Source: Panulirus ornatus (Eukaryota; Arthropoda; Malacostraca; Decapoda; Palinuridae). Taken from it: a DNA stretch of 64,000 nt. Below the pieces are notes generated by a model that did no database searches, was not told where the DNA came from, and saw nothing but the letters and a program-made list of their open reading frames with translations. Shown here one piece after another: positions 24,001-35,120 of the stretch (positions within the stretch are counted from its first letter, which is position 1; every line of letters begins with the position of its first letter). The translations under genes were made by a program, and so were the position numbers. The DNA lies in contig NC_092236.1 of assembly GCF_036320965.1 (NCBI RefSeq), positions 20,573,018-20,637,017 of the forward strand. Reading direction: 5' to 3'.

Positions 24001-26129
24001 ATTTGTGTCATGAGTTTGAGTAATAGCGAGGCTATATGTAGAACATTTCTCGATTTAAGATTTAAAAGATTTAAAAGCATTTGATAGAGCAAATAAAGAA
24101 GTTTAACTAGAACTTGTTAACTTGGGTGTTTCCGGGAAGTTGCTGAAATGGACTGACGATTATTTAAGTAACAAAGGATAGAGTTTGCTTTCAGAAGAGA
24201 GAGACATGGAGTTGGGAACTCCACAGGGAGGTGTCCTTAGCCCTACTCATTTTCATATACTAATGAATATAATAGCTCGGCATGAATTTCCGAGAGATAT
24301 TCAGGTCATATAATGATGATATCCTGTTACAGTGAAAAGGTATGAGTAACATGCAACAGACTTAAGACGCTTTGAGCATACTTTGCTGTGGAATGGGTAT
24401 TGTAAATGATGAGAAAACTATCAAATTAAGAATTTGAAACAGGGGGATTTATTCTTAAATGGAAGAAGGTTAGAAAAAGTTGGTTATAAATATCTTGGTA
24501 TGAACATTGGGTACACGGCAGCAGGATCGTACGGAAGATACAGTATCTGGAGACTGCAGGCAAAGGGCGTTTATGACCACTGAGAGCTTTAGCATAGGGT
24601 GGAAATGGCGTTGGCATCCCGGTTTTAAGGATGGTGTACATCACCATAGTACGATCAGTTACTGATTATGCAACACCTATTCTCATTACGTACAGTAAGA
24701 AAGATATTTACAAACTCGAAGTCATACAAAATGAGGTCCTGAGAATAGTGTTAGGTTGTCAATGAAACACTGAGAATGGAATTAACTTTACCAAGTACTG
24801 AACATTGGATAAAGGAACTGGCTGTAGCTGCTACTCTCATATACACTAGGAGAAATGTAGTGACAGATTGTCTCGTGCAGTGATGTATTTGAGTGTAAGA
24901 AGAAATCTTAGTAATGTGTTCAAGTATGTAAGGACTTTGTATGAGGGGAGTATGGAATTGATATACATTGTGTTTCCTTACCGACTTACAGAGGTTTAGA
25001 CCATGGCAAGATGGGTGTATTGCCGTAGATATCTCACAGCTTGAGTGGAGAAAAGCTGATTGCCATCCCAGTACTTACGGAGTGATTTTTTTTGGAGAAA
25101 ATATTTAGCTTTCCCAAACGTAATTCTGCACATATAGATTGTGATGGATCAGTCTTGCATTACGACCGAGCGGGATATTGGTGTTTTTATTAGGGAATTT
25201 TTCAGTAATGGATGTTTCGCAGATGAAACCATTATTAAAAGTGTTAGTGATAACACCTTATCCACTCTGGCTGAGTTACATGCAATTTGTGAGGGGTCTT
25301 CAGATTGCTATAGAGAAATGTAAGGATACGTAATCCTTTGTAGACAGTAAAAATGCACTGAAGGCCTTGCAGAGTAAGCAAGCATGTAACTACCATGTTA
25401 ACATTTGTAAACGTCTGGTTATAGGATTGCAATAGATGAAATGTGATGTACAGTTTATATTGATTCCATCACATGGAGAGATTCGTTTTAATGAAGTGGC
25501 TGATAGGTTGGCCAGGAAAGCTACAGAAAAGATGTACATAGATATTGTTAGTTATAAGAGTATAGGAATGATGTAGGAATGATAAAGAATGAAATGAAAA
25601 GAGACGAATGGGAAAATGTAAGTATAGTTGTAAATGTTGAACAAAGTGAGACTACATTATCTATATGTGTTAAATAACACAAATGTAACTAATGGGGCAA
25701 ACCTTACATCTAGGGATAATGTGTTAATGAGACAAACTGGGATATAAATATTATTGGCAGTTAAGTGGAGGGAATGGTTGACCCTGTCAACTTTGCCAAA
25801 TGAAAGATGGACATACATTAGAACATTATGTATTAGGTTGTGAAAAAAAAAATCGGCCGTACAGAAAAAATGAAACTGGTAATTTGAAAGATAAAGTTTG
25901 TTGGATGATCAATAATGGTGTGATTAATAAGATTCTTGCACATTACAAAAACTTTGCACCAAGGTTGTAACACCCTTGTAATGAGTTCATTGGATTATTT
26001 AAAAAGAGGGCCACTGTTTGTTTTGTGCACTGTACATATTTTCACAAAAGCTATGATTTTCGTACATACTTTGTAAATCCCACTGGGGGATGATGAGGAG
26101 GGGAGTACGACCCCGTCCTTTTGATGTAT
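24001..26129 (+). mobile_element. I/Jockey-group LINE, part 3: rest of RT, RNase H, 3' end
   Basis: Continues from 18792. RT pieces: LSNSEAICRTFLDLRFK near 24010-24065, ELVNLGVSGKLLKWTDDYLS, ELGTPQGGVLSPTHFH (motif B) near 24215-24260, and SYNDDILLQ near 24306-24333 (active site, normally YADD). RNase H from about 25135: CDGSV, ELHAICEG, FVDSKNALKALQ, IPSHGEIRFNEVADRLARKA. A CQLCQMKDGHTLEHYVLGC block follows near 25790-25840, the usual C-terminal Cys/His motif. Many stops are present. The RNase H domain places it in the I/Jockey-related group rather than RTE. It ends at the TA-rich site where the next RTE-type copy inserted. Confidence 0.75.
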
Positions 26130-26140
26130 ATATATGTCAA

Positions 26141-28729
26141 GTGTTTTGGGAGCAGCTGAATGAGTGTGTTAGTGGTTTTGAAGCACGAGACCGGGTTATA
26201 GTGTTGGGTGACTTGAATGCAAAGGTGAGTAATGTGACAGTTGAGGGAATAATTGGTATACATGGGGTGTTCAGTGTTGTAAATGGAAATGGTGAAGAGC
26301 TTGTAGATTTATGTGCTGAAAAAGGACTGATGATTGGGAATACCTGGTTTAAAAAGCGAGATATACATAAGTATACTTATGTAAGTAGGAGAGATGGCCA
26401 GAGAGCGTTATTGGATTACGTGTTAATTGACAGGCGTGCGAAAGAGAGACTTTTGGATGTTAATGTGCTGAGAGGTGCAACTGGAGGGATGTCTGATCAT
26501 TATCTTGTGGAGGCAAAGGTGAAGATTTGTATGGGTTTTCAGAAAAGAAGAGTGAATGTTGGGGTGAAGAGGGTGGTGAGAGTAAGTGAGCTTGGGAAGG
26601 AGACCTGTGTGAGGAAGTACCAGGAGAGACTGAGTACAGAATGGAAAAAGGTGAGAACAATGGAAGTAAGGGGAGTGGGGGAGGAATGGGATGTATTTAG
26701 GGAATCAGTGATGGATTGCGCAAAAGATGCTTGTAGCATGAGATGAGTGGGAGGTGGGTTGATTAGAAAGGGTAGTGAGTGGTGGAATGAAGAAGTAAGA
26801 GTATTAGTGAAAGAGAAGAGAGAGGCATTTGGACGATTTTTGCAGGGAAAAAATGCAATTGAGTGGGAGATGTATAAAAGAAAGAGACAGGAGGTCAAGA
26901 GAAAGGTGCAAGAGGTGAAAAAAAGGGCAAATGAGAGTTGGGGTGAGAGAGTATCATTAAATTTTAGGGAGAATAAAAAGATGTTCTGGAAGGAGGTAAA
27001 TAAAGTGCGTAAGACAAGGGAGCAAATGGGAACTTCAGTGAAGGGCGCAAATGGGGAGGTGATAACAAGTAGTGGTGATGTGAGAAGGAGATGGAGTGAG
27101 TATTTTGAAGGTTTGTTGAATGTGTTTGATGATAGAGTGGCAGATATAGGGTGTTTTGGTTGAGGTGGTGTGCAAAGTGAGAGGGTTAGGGAAAATGATT
27201 TGGTAAACAGAGAAGAGGTAGTGAAAGCTTTGCGGAAGATGAAAGCCGGCAAGGCAGCAGGTTTGGATGGTATTGCAGTGGAATTTATTAAAAAAGGGGG
27301 TGACTGTATTGTTGACTGGTTGGTAAGGTTATTTAATGTATGTATGACTCATGGTGAGGTGCCTGAGGATTGGCGGAATGCGTGCATAGTGCCATTGTAC
27401 AAAGGCAAAGGGGATAAGAGTGAGTGCTCAAATTACAGAGGTATAAGTTTGTTGAGTATTCCTGGTAAATTATATGGGAGGGTATTGATTGAGAGGGTGA
27501 AGGCATGTACAGAGCATCAGATTGGGGAAGAGCAGTGTGGTTTGAGAAGTGGTAGAGGATGTGTGGATCAGGTGTTTGCTTTGAAGAATGTATGTGAGAA
27601 ATACTTAGAAAAGCAAATGGATTTGTATGTAGCATTTATGGATCTGGAGAAGGCATATGATAGAGTTGATAGAGATGCTCTGTGGAAGGTATTAAGAATA
27701 TATGGTGTGGGAGGAAAGTTGTTAGATGCAGTGAAAAGTTTTCATCGAGGATGTAAGGCATGTGTACGTGTAGGAAGAGAGGAAAGTGATCGGTTCTCAG
27801 TGAATGTAGGTTTGCGGCAGGTGTGTGTGATGTCTCCATGGTTGTTTAATTTGTTTATGGATGGGGTTGTTAGGGAGGTAAATGCAAGAGTTTTGGAAAG
27901 AGGGGCAAGTATGAAGTCTGTTGGGGATGAGAGAGCTTGGGAAGTGAGTCAGTTGTTGTTCGCTGATGATACAGCGCTGGTGGCTGATTCATGTGAGAAA
28001 CTGCAGAAGCTGGTGACTGAGTTTGGTAAAGTGTGTGGAAGAAGAAAGTTAAGAGTAAATGTGAATAAGAGCAAGGTTATTAGGTACAGTAGGGTTGAGG
28101 GTCAAGTCAATTGGGAGGTGAGTTTGAATGGAGAAAAACTGGAGGAAGTGAAGTGTTTTAGATATCTGGGAGTGGATCTGGCAGCGGATGGAACCATGGA
28201 AGCGGAAGTGGATCATAGGGTGGAGGAGGGGGCGAAAATTCTGGGGGCCTTGAAGAATGTGTGGAAGTCGAGAACATTATCTCGGAAAGCAAAAATGGGT
28301 ATGTTTGAAGGAATAGTGGTTCCAACAATGTTGTATGGTTGCGAGGCGTGGGCTATGGATAGAGTAGTGCGCAGGAGGATGGATGTGCTGGAAATGAGAT
28401 GTTTGAGGACAATGTGTGGTGTGAGGTGGTTTGATCGAGTGAGTAACGTAAGGGTAAGAGAGATGTGTGGAAATAAAAAGAGCGTGGTTGAGAGAGCAGA
28501 AGAGGGTGTTTTGAAGTGGTTTGGGCACATGGAGAGAATGAGTGAGGAAAGATTGACCAAGAGGATATATGTGTCGGAGGTGGAGGGAACGAGGAGAAGA
28601 GGGAGACCAAATTGGAGGTGGAAAGATGGAGTGAAAAAGATTTTGCGTGATCGGGGCCTGAACATGCAGGAGGGTGAAAGGAGGGCAAGGAATAGAGTGA
28701 ATTGGAGCGATGTGGTATACCGGGGTTGA
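26141..28729 (+). pseudogene. RTE-type polyprotein frame (APE-RT), two in-frame TGA codons
   Basis: One reading frame is open across about 860 codons except TGA at 26744-26746 and TGA at 27161-27163; no frameshift is needed. The second TGA replaces the CGA seen in sister copies (GFGRGGVQ), a CpG-type change. Landmarks are VLGDLNAKV, LDYVLIDRR, MSDHYLVEAKV, KAGKAAGLDGIAVEFIKKGG, YVAFMDLEKAYDRVD, CVMSPWLFNLFMDG, LFADDTALVADS and YGCEAWAMDRVVRRR, ending DVVYRG at 28726. The RT core from 27170 onward is uninterrupted (519 codons). GLRQVCVMS replaces the usual GLRQGCVMS, a Gly to Val change in motif B that could impair RT. Confidence 0.85.
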
Positions 28730-28937
28730 CGTGCTGTCAGTGGATTGAATCAAGGCATGTGAAGCGTCTTGGGGTAAACCATGGAAAGCTGTGTAGGTGT
28801 GTATATTTGCGTGTGTGGACGTATGTATATGTTTGTGTATGGGGGGGGGGGGGTTGGGCCATTTCTTTCGTCTGTTTCCTTGCGCTACCTCGCAAACGCG
28901 GGAGACCGCGACAAAGTAAAAAAAAAAAAAAAGAAAA
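26141..28937 (+). mobile_element. RTE-type LINE copy, short 3' UTR lineage, 5'-truncated, with 11-bp target duplication
   Basis: Perfect direct repeat ATATATGTCAA at 26130-26140 and 28938-28948 defines the insertion. The copy starts inside the APE domain (VFWEQLNECVSGFEARD) and runs through RT and the C-terminal region to a shortened 3' UTR (28730-28935) and A-run tail. The UTR lacks about 245 bp present at 22822-23065 in the long form. It sits exactly at the end of the I-group LINE, in a TA-rich spot. Confidence 0.92.
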
Positions 28938-28948
28938 ATATATGTCAA

Positions 28949-30400
28949 TAAATATTTCAATTCAACCACATGAATCGAAGTTGAAGTTCGGATGGAAGCG
29001 TCCTGTGCTTGAACACCACAACTCTAACTTTTCTCCTACATCCTCCTGGTATTTGGTATTAGCCATTAAATGACTACCAACACTACACGACAGCAACTTT
29101 TCTCCTACGCCCGCCTGGTATCTAGTATTAGCCAGTAAATGAATACCTGTCAACACTTTCGCAAGACTACCAGCGCGTCACACTCTGTCTTCTGGACTAC
29201 CACTGTGCCTGGGAGCTTGGTCTGACCATCCTGTAGGATGATAGGAAATGTTGAAACTATGGCCATATTAGCGGACATTCTGTACCTCATAACTGCGATG
29301 ACTTATAACATGGGAGAGAGAGTACTACTGAAATGTTTTCACGTTTAATGTAGCAAAATTTCTGTAGCAAAGATAAAATTTTTGTTTTCCGTACACAGTA
29401 TTATTTTTACCATTGTGATTGTGATTTTTATTACTACTGCTCGTGTAAATACGCTGTGTAATGTAACTTTTCGGATTTTGTGCTACGTTGATTACGGGGC
29501 AGTCTTTTCGCATATTATTTACTGGAAAATCAATAGAGAAAATCTTAAGTCAGAAAAGGATCCGTAAGTATTCATTTGCAAGAGTTATAAAGTATCTCTT
29601 TCGTTTCAGAACATGATAGACACATGGTAAGGGAAAACGAGCTGTTGCGCGAAAAGAGGCGACATAAATATTCTAAAATAATTGTTTGTGATATTTTCCT
29701 CAGCCACAACTGGAGAACAGCCAAAATATATATTTATTTTCGTCCTTTTGCAATATAATTACCAAACTAATACATATTATTAACATACAATATGAATAGA
29801 ATCATTGACAAAAACGAGAAAATTAACGCAAACGCATCGTAATTCAAGACAGAGCATGATATGAAATACCTTGGAATTACCAAGCAAACTAGCTTTCCTT
29901 TTCGTTTCGCACTTTAAAAAATCAATGTGCTTTGGTAGCATATACAAAGTCTCTTGAACACATCAGTAACAAACTAATTCCCGACAAAAATAGTGCTTGA
30001 ACTCCTAGTTCAATTGGGCAATCATCCCTGTAAACTGGTAGATTCTATCTGGTATTCATACTATTGTCTAATGAAATACAAAATGACAAAAACAATACAT
30101 GAAACATATAGCTGAAGTAAGGGCAGCAGAGTCATGTCATTGGCTCTGAGATCCTTTTACTTGGCTTATATCCTCTCTCCTTTTATAATTACTATGATAA
30201 ATCCTCTGAAATATGTAAAATATTTGGATTTTTGCGTAAAATAAATCAGTTAGGCCTAGTATCTTTAATCTTCATTACCTCTATCCTTTTCTGGCTAGGG
30301 AAAAAGTAGTCACGTTGTTGAGACGATGTGAAGTAATTATATAACATCTGAAGCTTTCTCAAGTAGATGATATTAATATAGACAAAACGAAGGATTAGAA
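28949..30400. other. TRMU upstream region
   Basis: Contains a local duplication of about 60 bp (period about 70): AACTTTTCTCCTAC at about 29025 and again at 29095, followed by CCTGGTAT and TATTAGCCA blocks. No TATA box or other gene was recognised before the TRMU start at 30401. Confidence 0.45.
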
Positions 30401-30494
30401 ATGGCCGGCGTAACAAAACGGTTTCCACGCGTAGTTCTGGGGATATCCGGTGGAGTGGACAGTGCCGTTTCTGCTCTTCTGCTCAAAAGAAAAG
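30401..30494 (+). CDS. TRMU: TRMU/MTU1 (mitochondrial tRNA-specific 2-thiouridylase), coding exon 1
   Basis: TRMU (bacterial MnmA family) activates and thiolates U34 of mitochondrial tRNAs for Lys, Glu and Gln, using sulfur from the mitochondrial relay. The exon starts at an ATG and encodes 31 residues plus one base. It contains the ATP-pyrophosphatase P-loop GISGGVDSAVSALLLKR (human ALSGGVDSAVAALLLRR). The donor is gttttg at 30495. Four exons (30401-30494, 34559-34724, 49358-49542, 61967-62065) join in phase to give 181 codons plus one base, ending at a split Gly codon after PI. About half the protein, including the C-terminal barrel, lies right of 64000. A mitochondrial presequence is not obvious in the 10 residues before the P-loop. 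Assignment is by eye from several invariant motifs. Confidence 0.95.
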
Positions 30495-30759
30495 GTTTTG
30501 TTTGCCCTCTGGCCCTAACAGTTGAATGATAGCAGGATTTTAGGAGAAAATTTGTGATGGTGCTCAACAGATTTAATGTCAGAAATGAGGTGACTGATGG
30601 TTTGATGAGTTAGTAAAGTGGTTCCGTCTGCCTCTGATTGCAACTCTCGAAAAGCCCTGTTAAGGTTGTGACGAACTGTTTAGATGCATACAGATCCTCT
30701 TCTAGTTGAAGGCATTATTAAATCTGGTGATCTAGTGTATTTCTCTTTTTTCTGGTGCT

Positions 30760-31545
30760 GACAGTTATTGGCACATGCTATGGGCGTCCCACAGGACAGT
30801 TTTAGAAACAGCAAACCAAGCCAGTCCTCGGAGTAATCAAACTTTCATAATCATGCATATTCTAAGCTTGAACCTCACCCACAATACTGTACATCAACCG
30901 TACCTTCAGTCTCACTCAATCACCAAGTTACCACAAAGGAATAGGTGCAGAGAAAGAAATCCAGAACACAGTTCACCATAACAACATTTAAACTCGCTCA
31001 AAACCATCCTATTGATCTCAATCTCAACCCCAACAGTTGCTCCCGGCATCCCTGACGACAATCGCCCCACAGGGCAGTGTTGCTTCTAAGGTCAGTGCTG
31101 GAGAACAGCACTTCAGGCCAATCTTTACCGTGACCAAAACAAACTTTCACACTTATGCACAACCTCACCCATAACATTATATGTCAACCTCACCAAACTG
31201 TCTCAAAGGAAAGAATACAGATAGAGAAATCCAGACGACTGCTTCCTGTGACATAACTTCAAAATCCCAACCCAACCACACCTTTATTGTTAACTTCAAC
31301 CTCAAAAATTTTTGCCATAGCCGTTGAGGACATCTCACACCATCTTCTTTGGGGACATCTCACAGGACAGCGCTGTTCCACAGGAAAATCATAGTAGACA
31401 GTAAAGCAGGCTGATTTTCACCATAACCACACCTTCTGACTCATGCGCAATCTCACCTTGAACCTCACCCACAATATTATTCATCAGCCTCACTCTCAGT
31501 ATCATCAGGTTGTCACAAATATGTTTGGAATATCATACAATAGCG
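30760..31545. repeat. Second array of the 230-290 bp repeat family
   Basis: Starts of (C)CACAGGACAG or CACAGGGCAG type at about 30790, 31070 and 31365, each followed by CTTATGCACAA-like, AACCTCACCCACAATA, CATCAACC, GTCTCACT and TTGTCACAAA or TACCACAAAGGA blocks. It matches 7170-7860 landmark for landmark. It lies in TRMU intron 1. The array ends where an RTE-type fragment begins at about 31550. Confidence 0.7.
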
Positions 31546-31549
31546 TGTG

Positions 31550-32422
31550 TGCAAAAATGGGTATTTTTGAAGGAATAGTGGTTCCAACAAAGTTATGTGG
31601 TTGCGAGGCATGGGCTATAGATAGAGTTGAGAGGAGGAGGGTCGATGTGCTGGAAATGAGATGTTTGAGGACAATATGTGGTGTGAGATGGTTTGATTGA
31701 GTAAGTAATAATAGGGGAAGAGAGATGTGTGGCAATAAAAAGAGTGTGGTTGAGAGAGCAGAAGAGGGTGTTTTGAAATGGTTTGGTCACATGGAGAGAA
31801 TGAGTGAGGAAAGATTGACAAAGAGGATATATGTGTCAGAGGTGGAGGGAATTAGAAGTGGGAGACCAAATTGGAGGTGGAAAGGAGTGAAAAAGACTCT
31901 GAGTGATCAGGGCCTGAACATGTAGGTGGGTGAAAGGCGTGCAAGGCATAGAGTGAATTGGAACGATGTATACTGGAGTCGACATGCTGTCCATGGATTG
32001 GACCAGGGCATGTGAAGCATCTGTGGTAAACCATGGAAAGTTTTGTGGGGCTTGGATGTGGAAAGGGAGCTGTGGTTTCGGTGCATTATACATGACAGCT
32101 AGAGACTGAGTGTGAATGAATGTGGCCTTTGTTGTCTTTTCCTAGCACTACCTCATGCACATTTTGGGAGGAGGGGGTTGTCATTTCATGTGTGGCGGGG
32201 TTATAACGGGAATGAATAAGGGTAGACAGTATGAATTATGTACATGTGTATATATTTATATGTCTGTGTGTGTATATATATGTATATGTTGGGATGTATA
32301 GGTATGTATATTTGTGTGTGTGGACGTGTATGTATATACATGTGTATGTAGGTGGGTTGGGCCATTCTTTCGTCTGTTTCCTTGTGCTACCTCGCTAACG
32401 CGGGAGACAGTGACAAAGTATA
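31550..32422 (+). mobile_element. RTE-type fragment, C-terminal region and long 3' UTR
   Basis: 5'-truncated copy beginning KMGIFEGIVVPTKLCGCEAWA and running through CLRTICGVRWFD, KKSVVERAEEGVLKWFGHM and LTKRIYVSEVEG, then the long-form 3' UTR (GGTTTCGGTGCATTA, GCACTACCTC, and the GCTACCTCGCTAACG module near 32386). Minor indels break the frame. Confidence 0.85.
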
Positions 32423-32426
32423 ATGA

Positions 32427-32458
<32 letters not shown>

Positions 32459-32540
32459 ATATATATGAGTGGATGGGCCATTCTTCTGTTTCCTGGAACT
32501 ACCTTGATGACGTGGGAAACAGCGATAATGTATAATTATT
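32423..32540 (+). repeat. TA/TG microsatellite plus partial RTE 3' module
   Basis: A (TA)n(TG)n run at 32428-32466 is followed by a diverged copy of the tail module (GGGCCATTCTTCTGTTTCCTGG, then ACTACCTTGATGACGTGGG) to about 32535. Confidence 0.6.
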
Positions 32541-34045
32541 ATGCCTGATCTTGTGGAGGCAAAGATTTGTAGAGGTTTTCAGTGAAGAAGAATGTTGGGG
32601 AGAAGAGAGTGATGAGAATAAGTGAGCTTGGAAAGGAAACTTGTGTGAGGAAGTACCAGGAGAGATTGAGTGTAGAATGATAAAAGGTGAGGGCAAATGA
32701 TGTGAGGGGAGTGAGGGAGAAATGGTATTCATTTAGGGAAGCAGTGATAGCTTGCGCAAAAGAGATGCATGGGGCATGAGAAAGGTGGAAGGTGGGCAGA
32801 TTAGAAAGGGTAGTGAGTGGTGGGATGAAGAAGTAAGGCTGTTAGTGAAAGAGATGAGAGAGGCATTTGGACAATGTTTGCAGGGAAGTAGTGGAAATGA
32901 CTGGGAGATGTATAAAAGAAAGCAGCAGGAGGTCAAGAGAAAGGTGCAAGAGGTGAAAAAAAGGGCAAATGAGAGTTGGGGTGAGAGTTATTTTTTGGGG
33001 AAGAAAAAAAAGGGAAAAGTTAAAAAATTTGAAAGGGGGCCTGGGTTTTGGGGAAATGGGGGGTTTTTATTTAAAATTTTGGGGATGTGGGGAGAAAGGA
33101 TTGGGTTTTTGAAGGGTTTAATGGTTTGTTGAGGGAGAAAGGGGGTTTTGGTTTAAGGGGGAAAGGTGGAATTTTGGAAATTTTTTGGGGAAAAGGGGGA
33201 AAGGTTTTCGGGTAAAAGGGAAAAGTGGGGTTGGGTTTGGGTTTGGTTTTAGGGAATTTAATTGGGGTTTTATGGGGGGTTTTTTGCGGTTTTGGAAAGG
33301 TTATTTTTTGTTGTTGGGGTTTGGTGATGTTTAATTTGGGAATTGAAATGTTGTCAAAATTGGGGGTTGGTTTGGGGAAAAAAGGTTTTTGTTTGAGTTA
33401 TTTGGAAAATTTTGGGGGGTTGTGATTTAGGGGGGTGGGAAGTGAACTGGGGAAAAAATTGGGGTTTTAGAAATTGGGGGGAATGATGGAAGGTTTTTTT
33501 TTGGGGAAAAAAAAGGGGGAAAAAAAATTTTAAAAAGGGGGGGAAAAAAAAAAATTTTTTTTGGGTTTTTAAATTTTAGGGTTTTAGGAAAAACCTTTTT
33601 TTTGGGGGGGGGGGAAAAAAAAAAAAAAAAAAATTAAATTTTAAATTTTAAAAAGGGTTTTTGGGGGGGAAAAAAAGGGGAAAGGTTTAAAAGGGGGGGG
33701 GGACCCCCAAAAAAGGGGAAAAATTTTTTTAAAAAAAAAAGGGGGGGGGAAAAAAAAAAAAAAATTAAAAAGTTTTAAGGAAGATGAAAGCCGCAAAAGG
33801 CAGGTTTGGATGATTTTGCAGGGGAAACTTTTAAAAAAGGGGGGACTTGTTTTGTTTATTTGTCAAGGATTTTAGTGTATATATATCATGGTGGGGTGCA
33901 TGAGGATTGGGGGAAGATGCATATTCCATTGTAAAAGAAAAGGGGGGGTAAGGTGAGTTTTTAAAATTTAAAAAGGAAAAACGCTTGTTGGTTTTCCCGG
34001 GAAAATTAATGGGAGGGTATTGACTGAGAGTGTAAAGGTTTTTTT
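32541..34045 (+). mobile_element. RTE-type copy, late APE to RT start, right two-thirds of poor sequence quality
   Basis: Readable from 32541 to about 32985: LVEAK, VRKYQERLS, GSEWWDEEVRLLVKE, VQEVKKRANESWGES. From about 32986 to 33780 the sequence turns into runs of G, A and T with almost no C, though RTE landmarks survive faintly. From 33781 (KMKA and KGGD-like) to about 34045 (GRVLTESVK-like) the RT start is recognisable. Base-level content here should not be trusted. Confidence 0.65.
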
Positions 34046-34558
34046 AGTATATTAGTTTCATTATCAGGTCCCCTTGGCAATATTAGTAATGGAACTGATA
34101 ATATGGCAAAATTCATATTTAAGCAACTGCTTAGCCAGAAACTAGTAAGTTTTGAGACATCAATGTATATTGTTGGTTTATAATGTTATTTTTACCATCA
34201 GTTTGAATTTGGTGTTCCACACAAAGTTTTAGTTTGCATTTAGTTAGCCATTTGTTCAAAAACTGAGATCACAAATGATATGATTGAAGAGTACTGCATG
34301 GTAATATGAATATCATTGGAACTGTACTATGTCAGATAATATTCCTACATTGGTATGTATGCTCCTTTATGTTTACTAATGTTTTATACTAATACCAAAA
34401 TGCATTTGATGAAGGTGAAGGTATGTCTGTGGAAGCATTATAAAGATACAACTATATTCCACTGAAAAAAAATTTAATGGAAAATTATCAAGAAGTTTAT
34501 GACTTTTGATAAAACCATATGTGTTGATGTTGGTGCTAAATTGTTCCACACTTTTCAG
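34046..34558. other. TRMU intron 1, unassigned end
   Basis: No recognised feature besides the polypyrimidine-type acceptor at 34550-34558. Confidence 0.45.
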
Positions 34559-34724
34559 GTTATGAAGTTATTGGTGTATTTATGCGAAACTGGGATGAAA
34601 AAGATGAAAAAGGCCATTGCACCACAGATGCTGAAGCAGAAGATGCAGAGTGGGTGTGTCGTAGATTAGATATTCCCTTCCATGAAGTCAACTTTGTAAA
34701 GGAGTATTGGCATGAAGTCTTTAC
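34559..34724 (+). CDS. TRMU: TRMU coding exon 2
   Basis: Exon of 166 bp after acceptor cttttcag, ending TTTAC before donor gtaagc. It encodes [21 protein letters not shown], then [21 protein letters not shown] and VKEYWHEVF. The human counterpart has VTGVFMKNWDSLDEHGVC and VKEYWNDVF in the same order. MRNW and the C-T-D tail belong to the MnmA/TRMU substrate-binding region. The first two bases complete the Gly codon from exon 1. Intron 1 (30495-34558) is about 4.1 kb. Confidence 0.96.
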
Positions 34725-35120
34725 GTAAGCATTCTTAGGTTTTTTGTTTACCCAAGTTCAATTTTGGCAACAAAATGAGCATAATTTTTTTTTAAGGTAC
34801 AATAATTAGTAATCAATTTATTTTACCAGTGGATATATCATGTACATGTAACAAGACTTTGATAAGAAAACTTGCTTTTAAGCAGTCTTTTGGAATGAAG
34901 TTGGCTGAAGATAGTAACAATAATGATTGCTGTATCACAAAGTTCTCTGCTTTTCATTTCCTCTTCTGTTCTAACTTTATTTTTTCATCACTGACAGATA
35001 TACAATTGATGAATACAATACTTTTGACTATCACTGTAAGATGGTGGAGATACATAAAAATCCATAACTTTTAGAAAATGTATGCAAATGCTTTCACACT
35101 AATACAGAATTGATAATTAT
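34725..35120. other. TRMU intron 2, start, unassigned
   Basis: No recognised feature. Confidence 0.45.

Noticed and set aside
33225..33425. Gly/Leu/Phe-rich frame resembling a membrane protein
   Set aside because: Lies in the C-depleted, damaged stretch, so the composition is an artefact.
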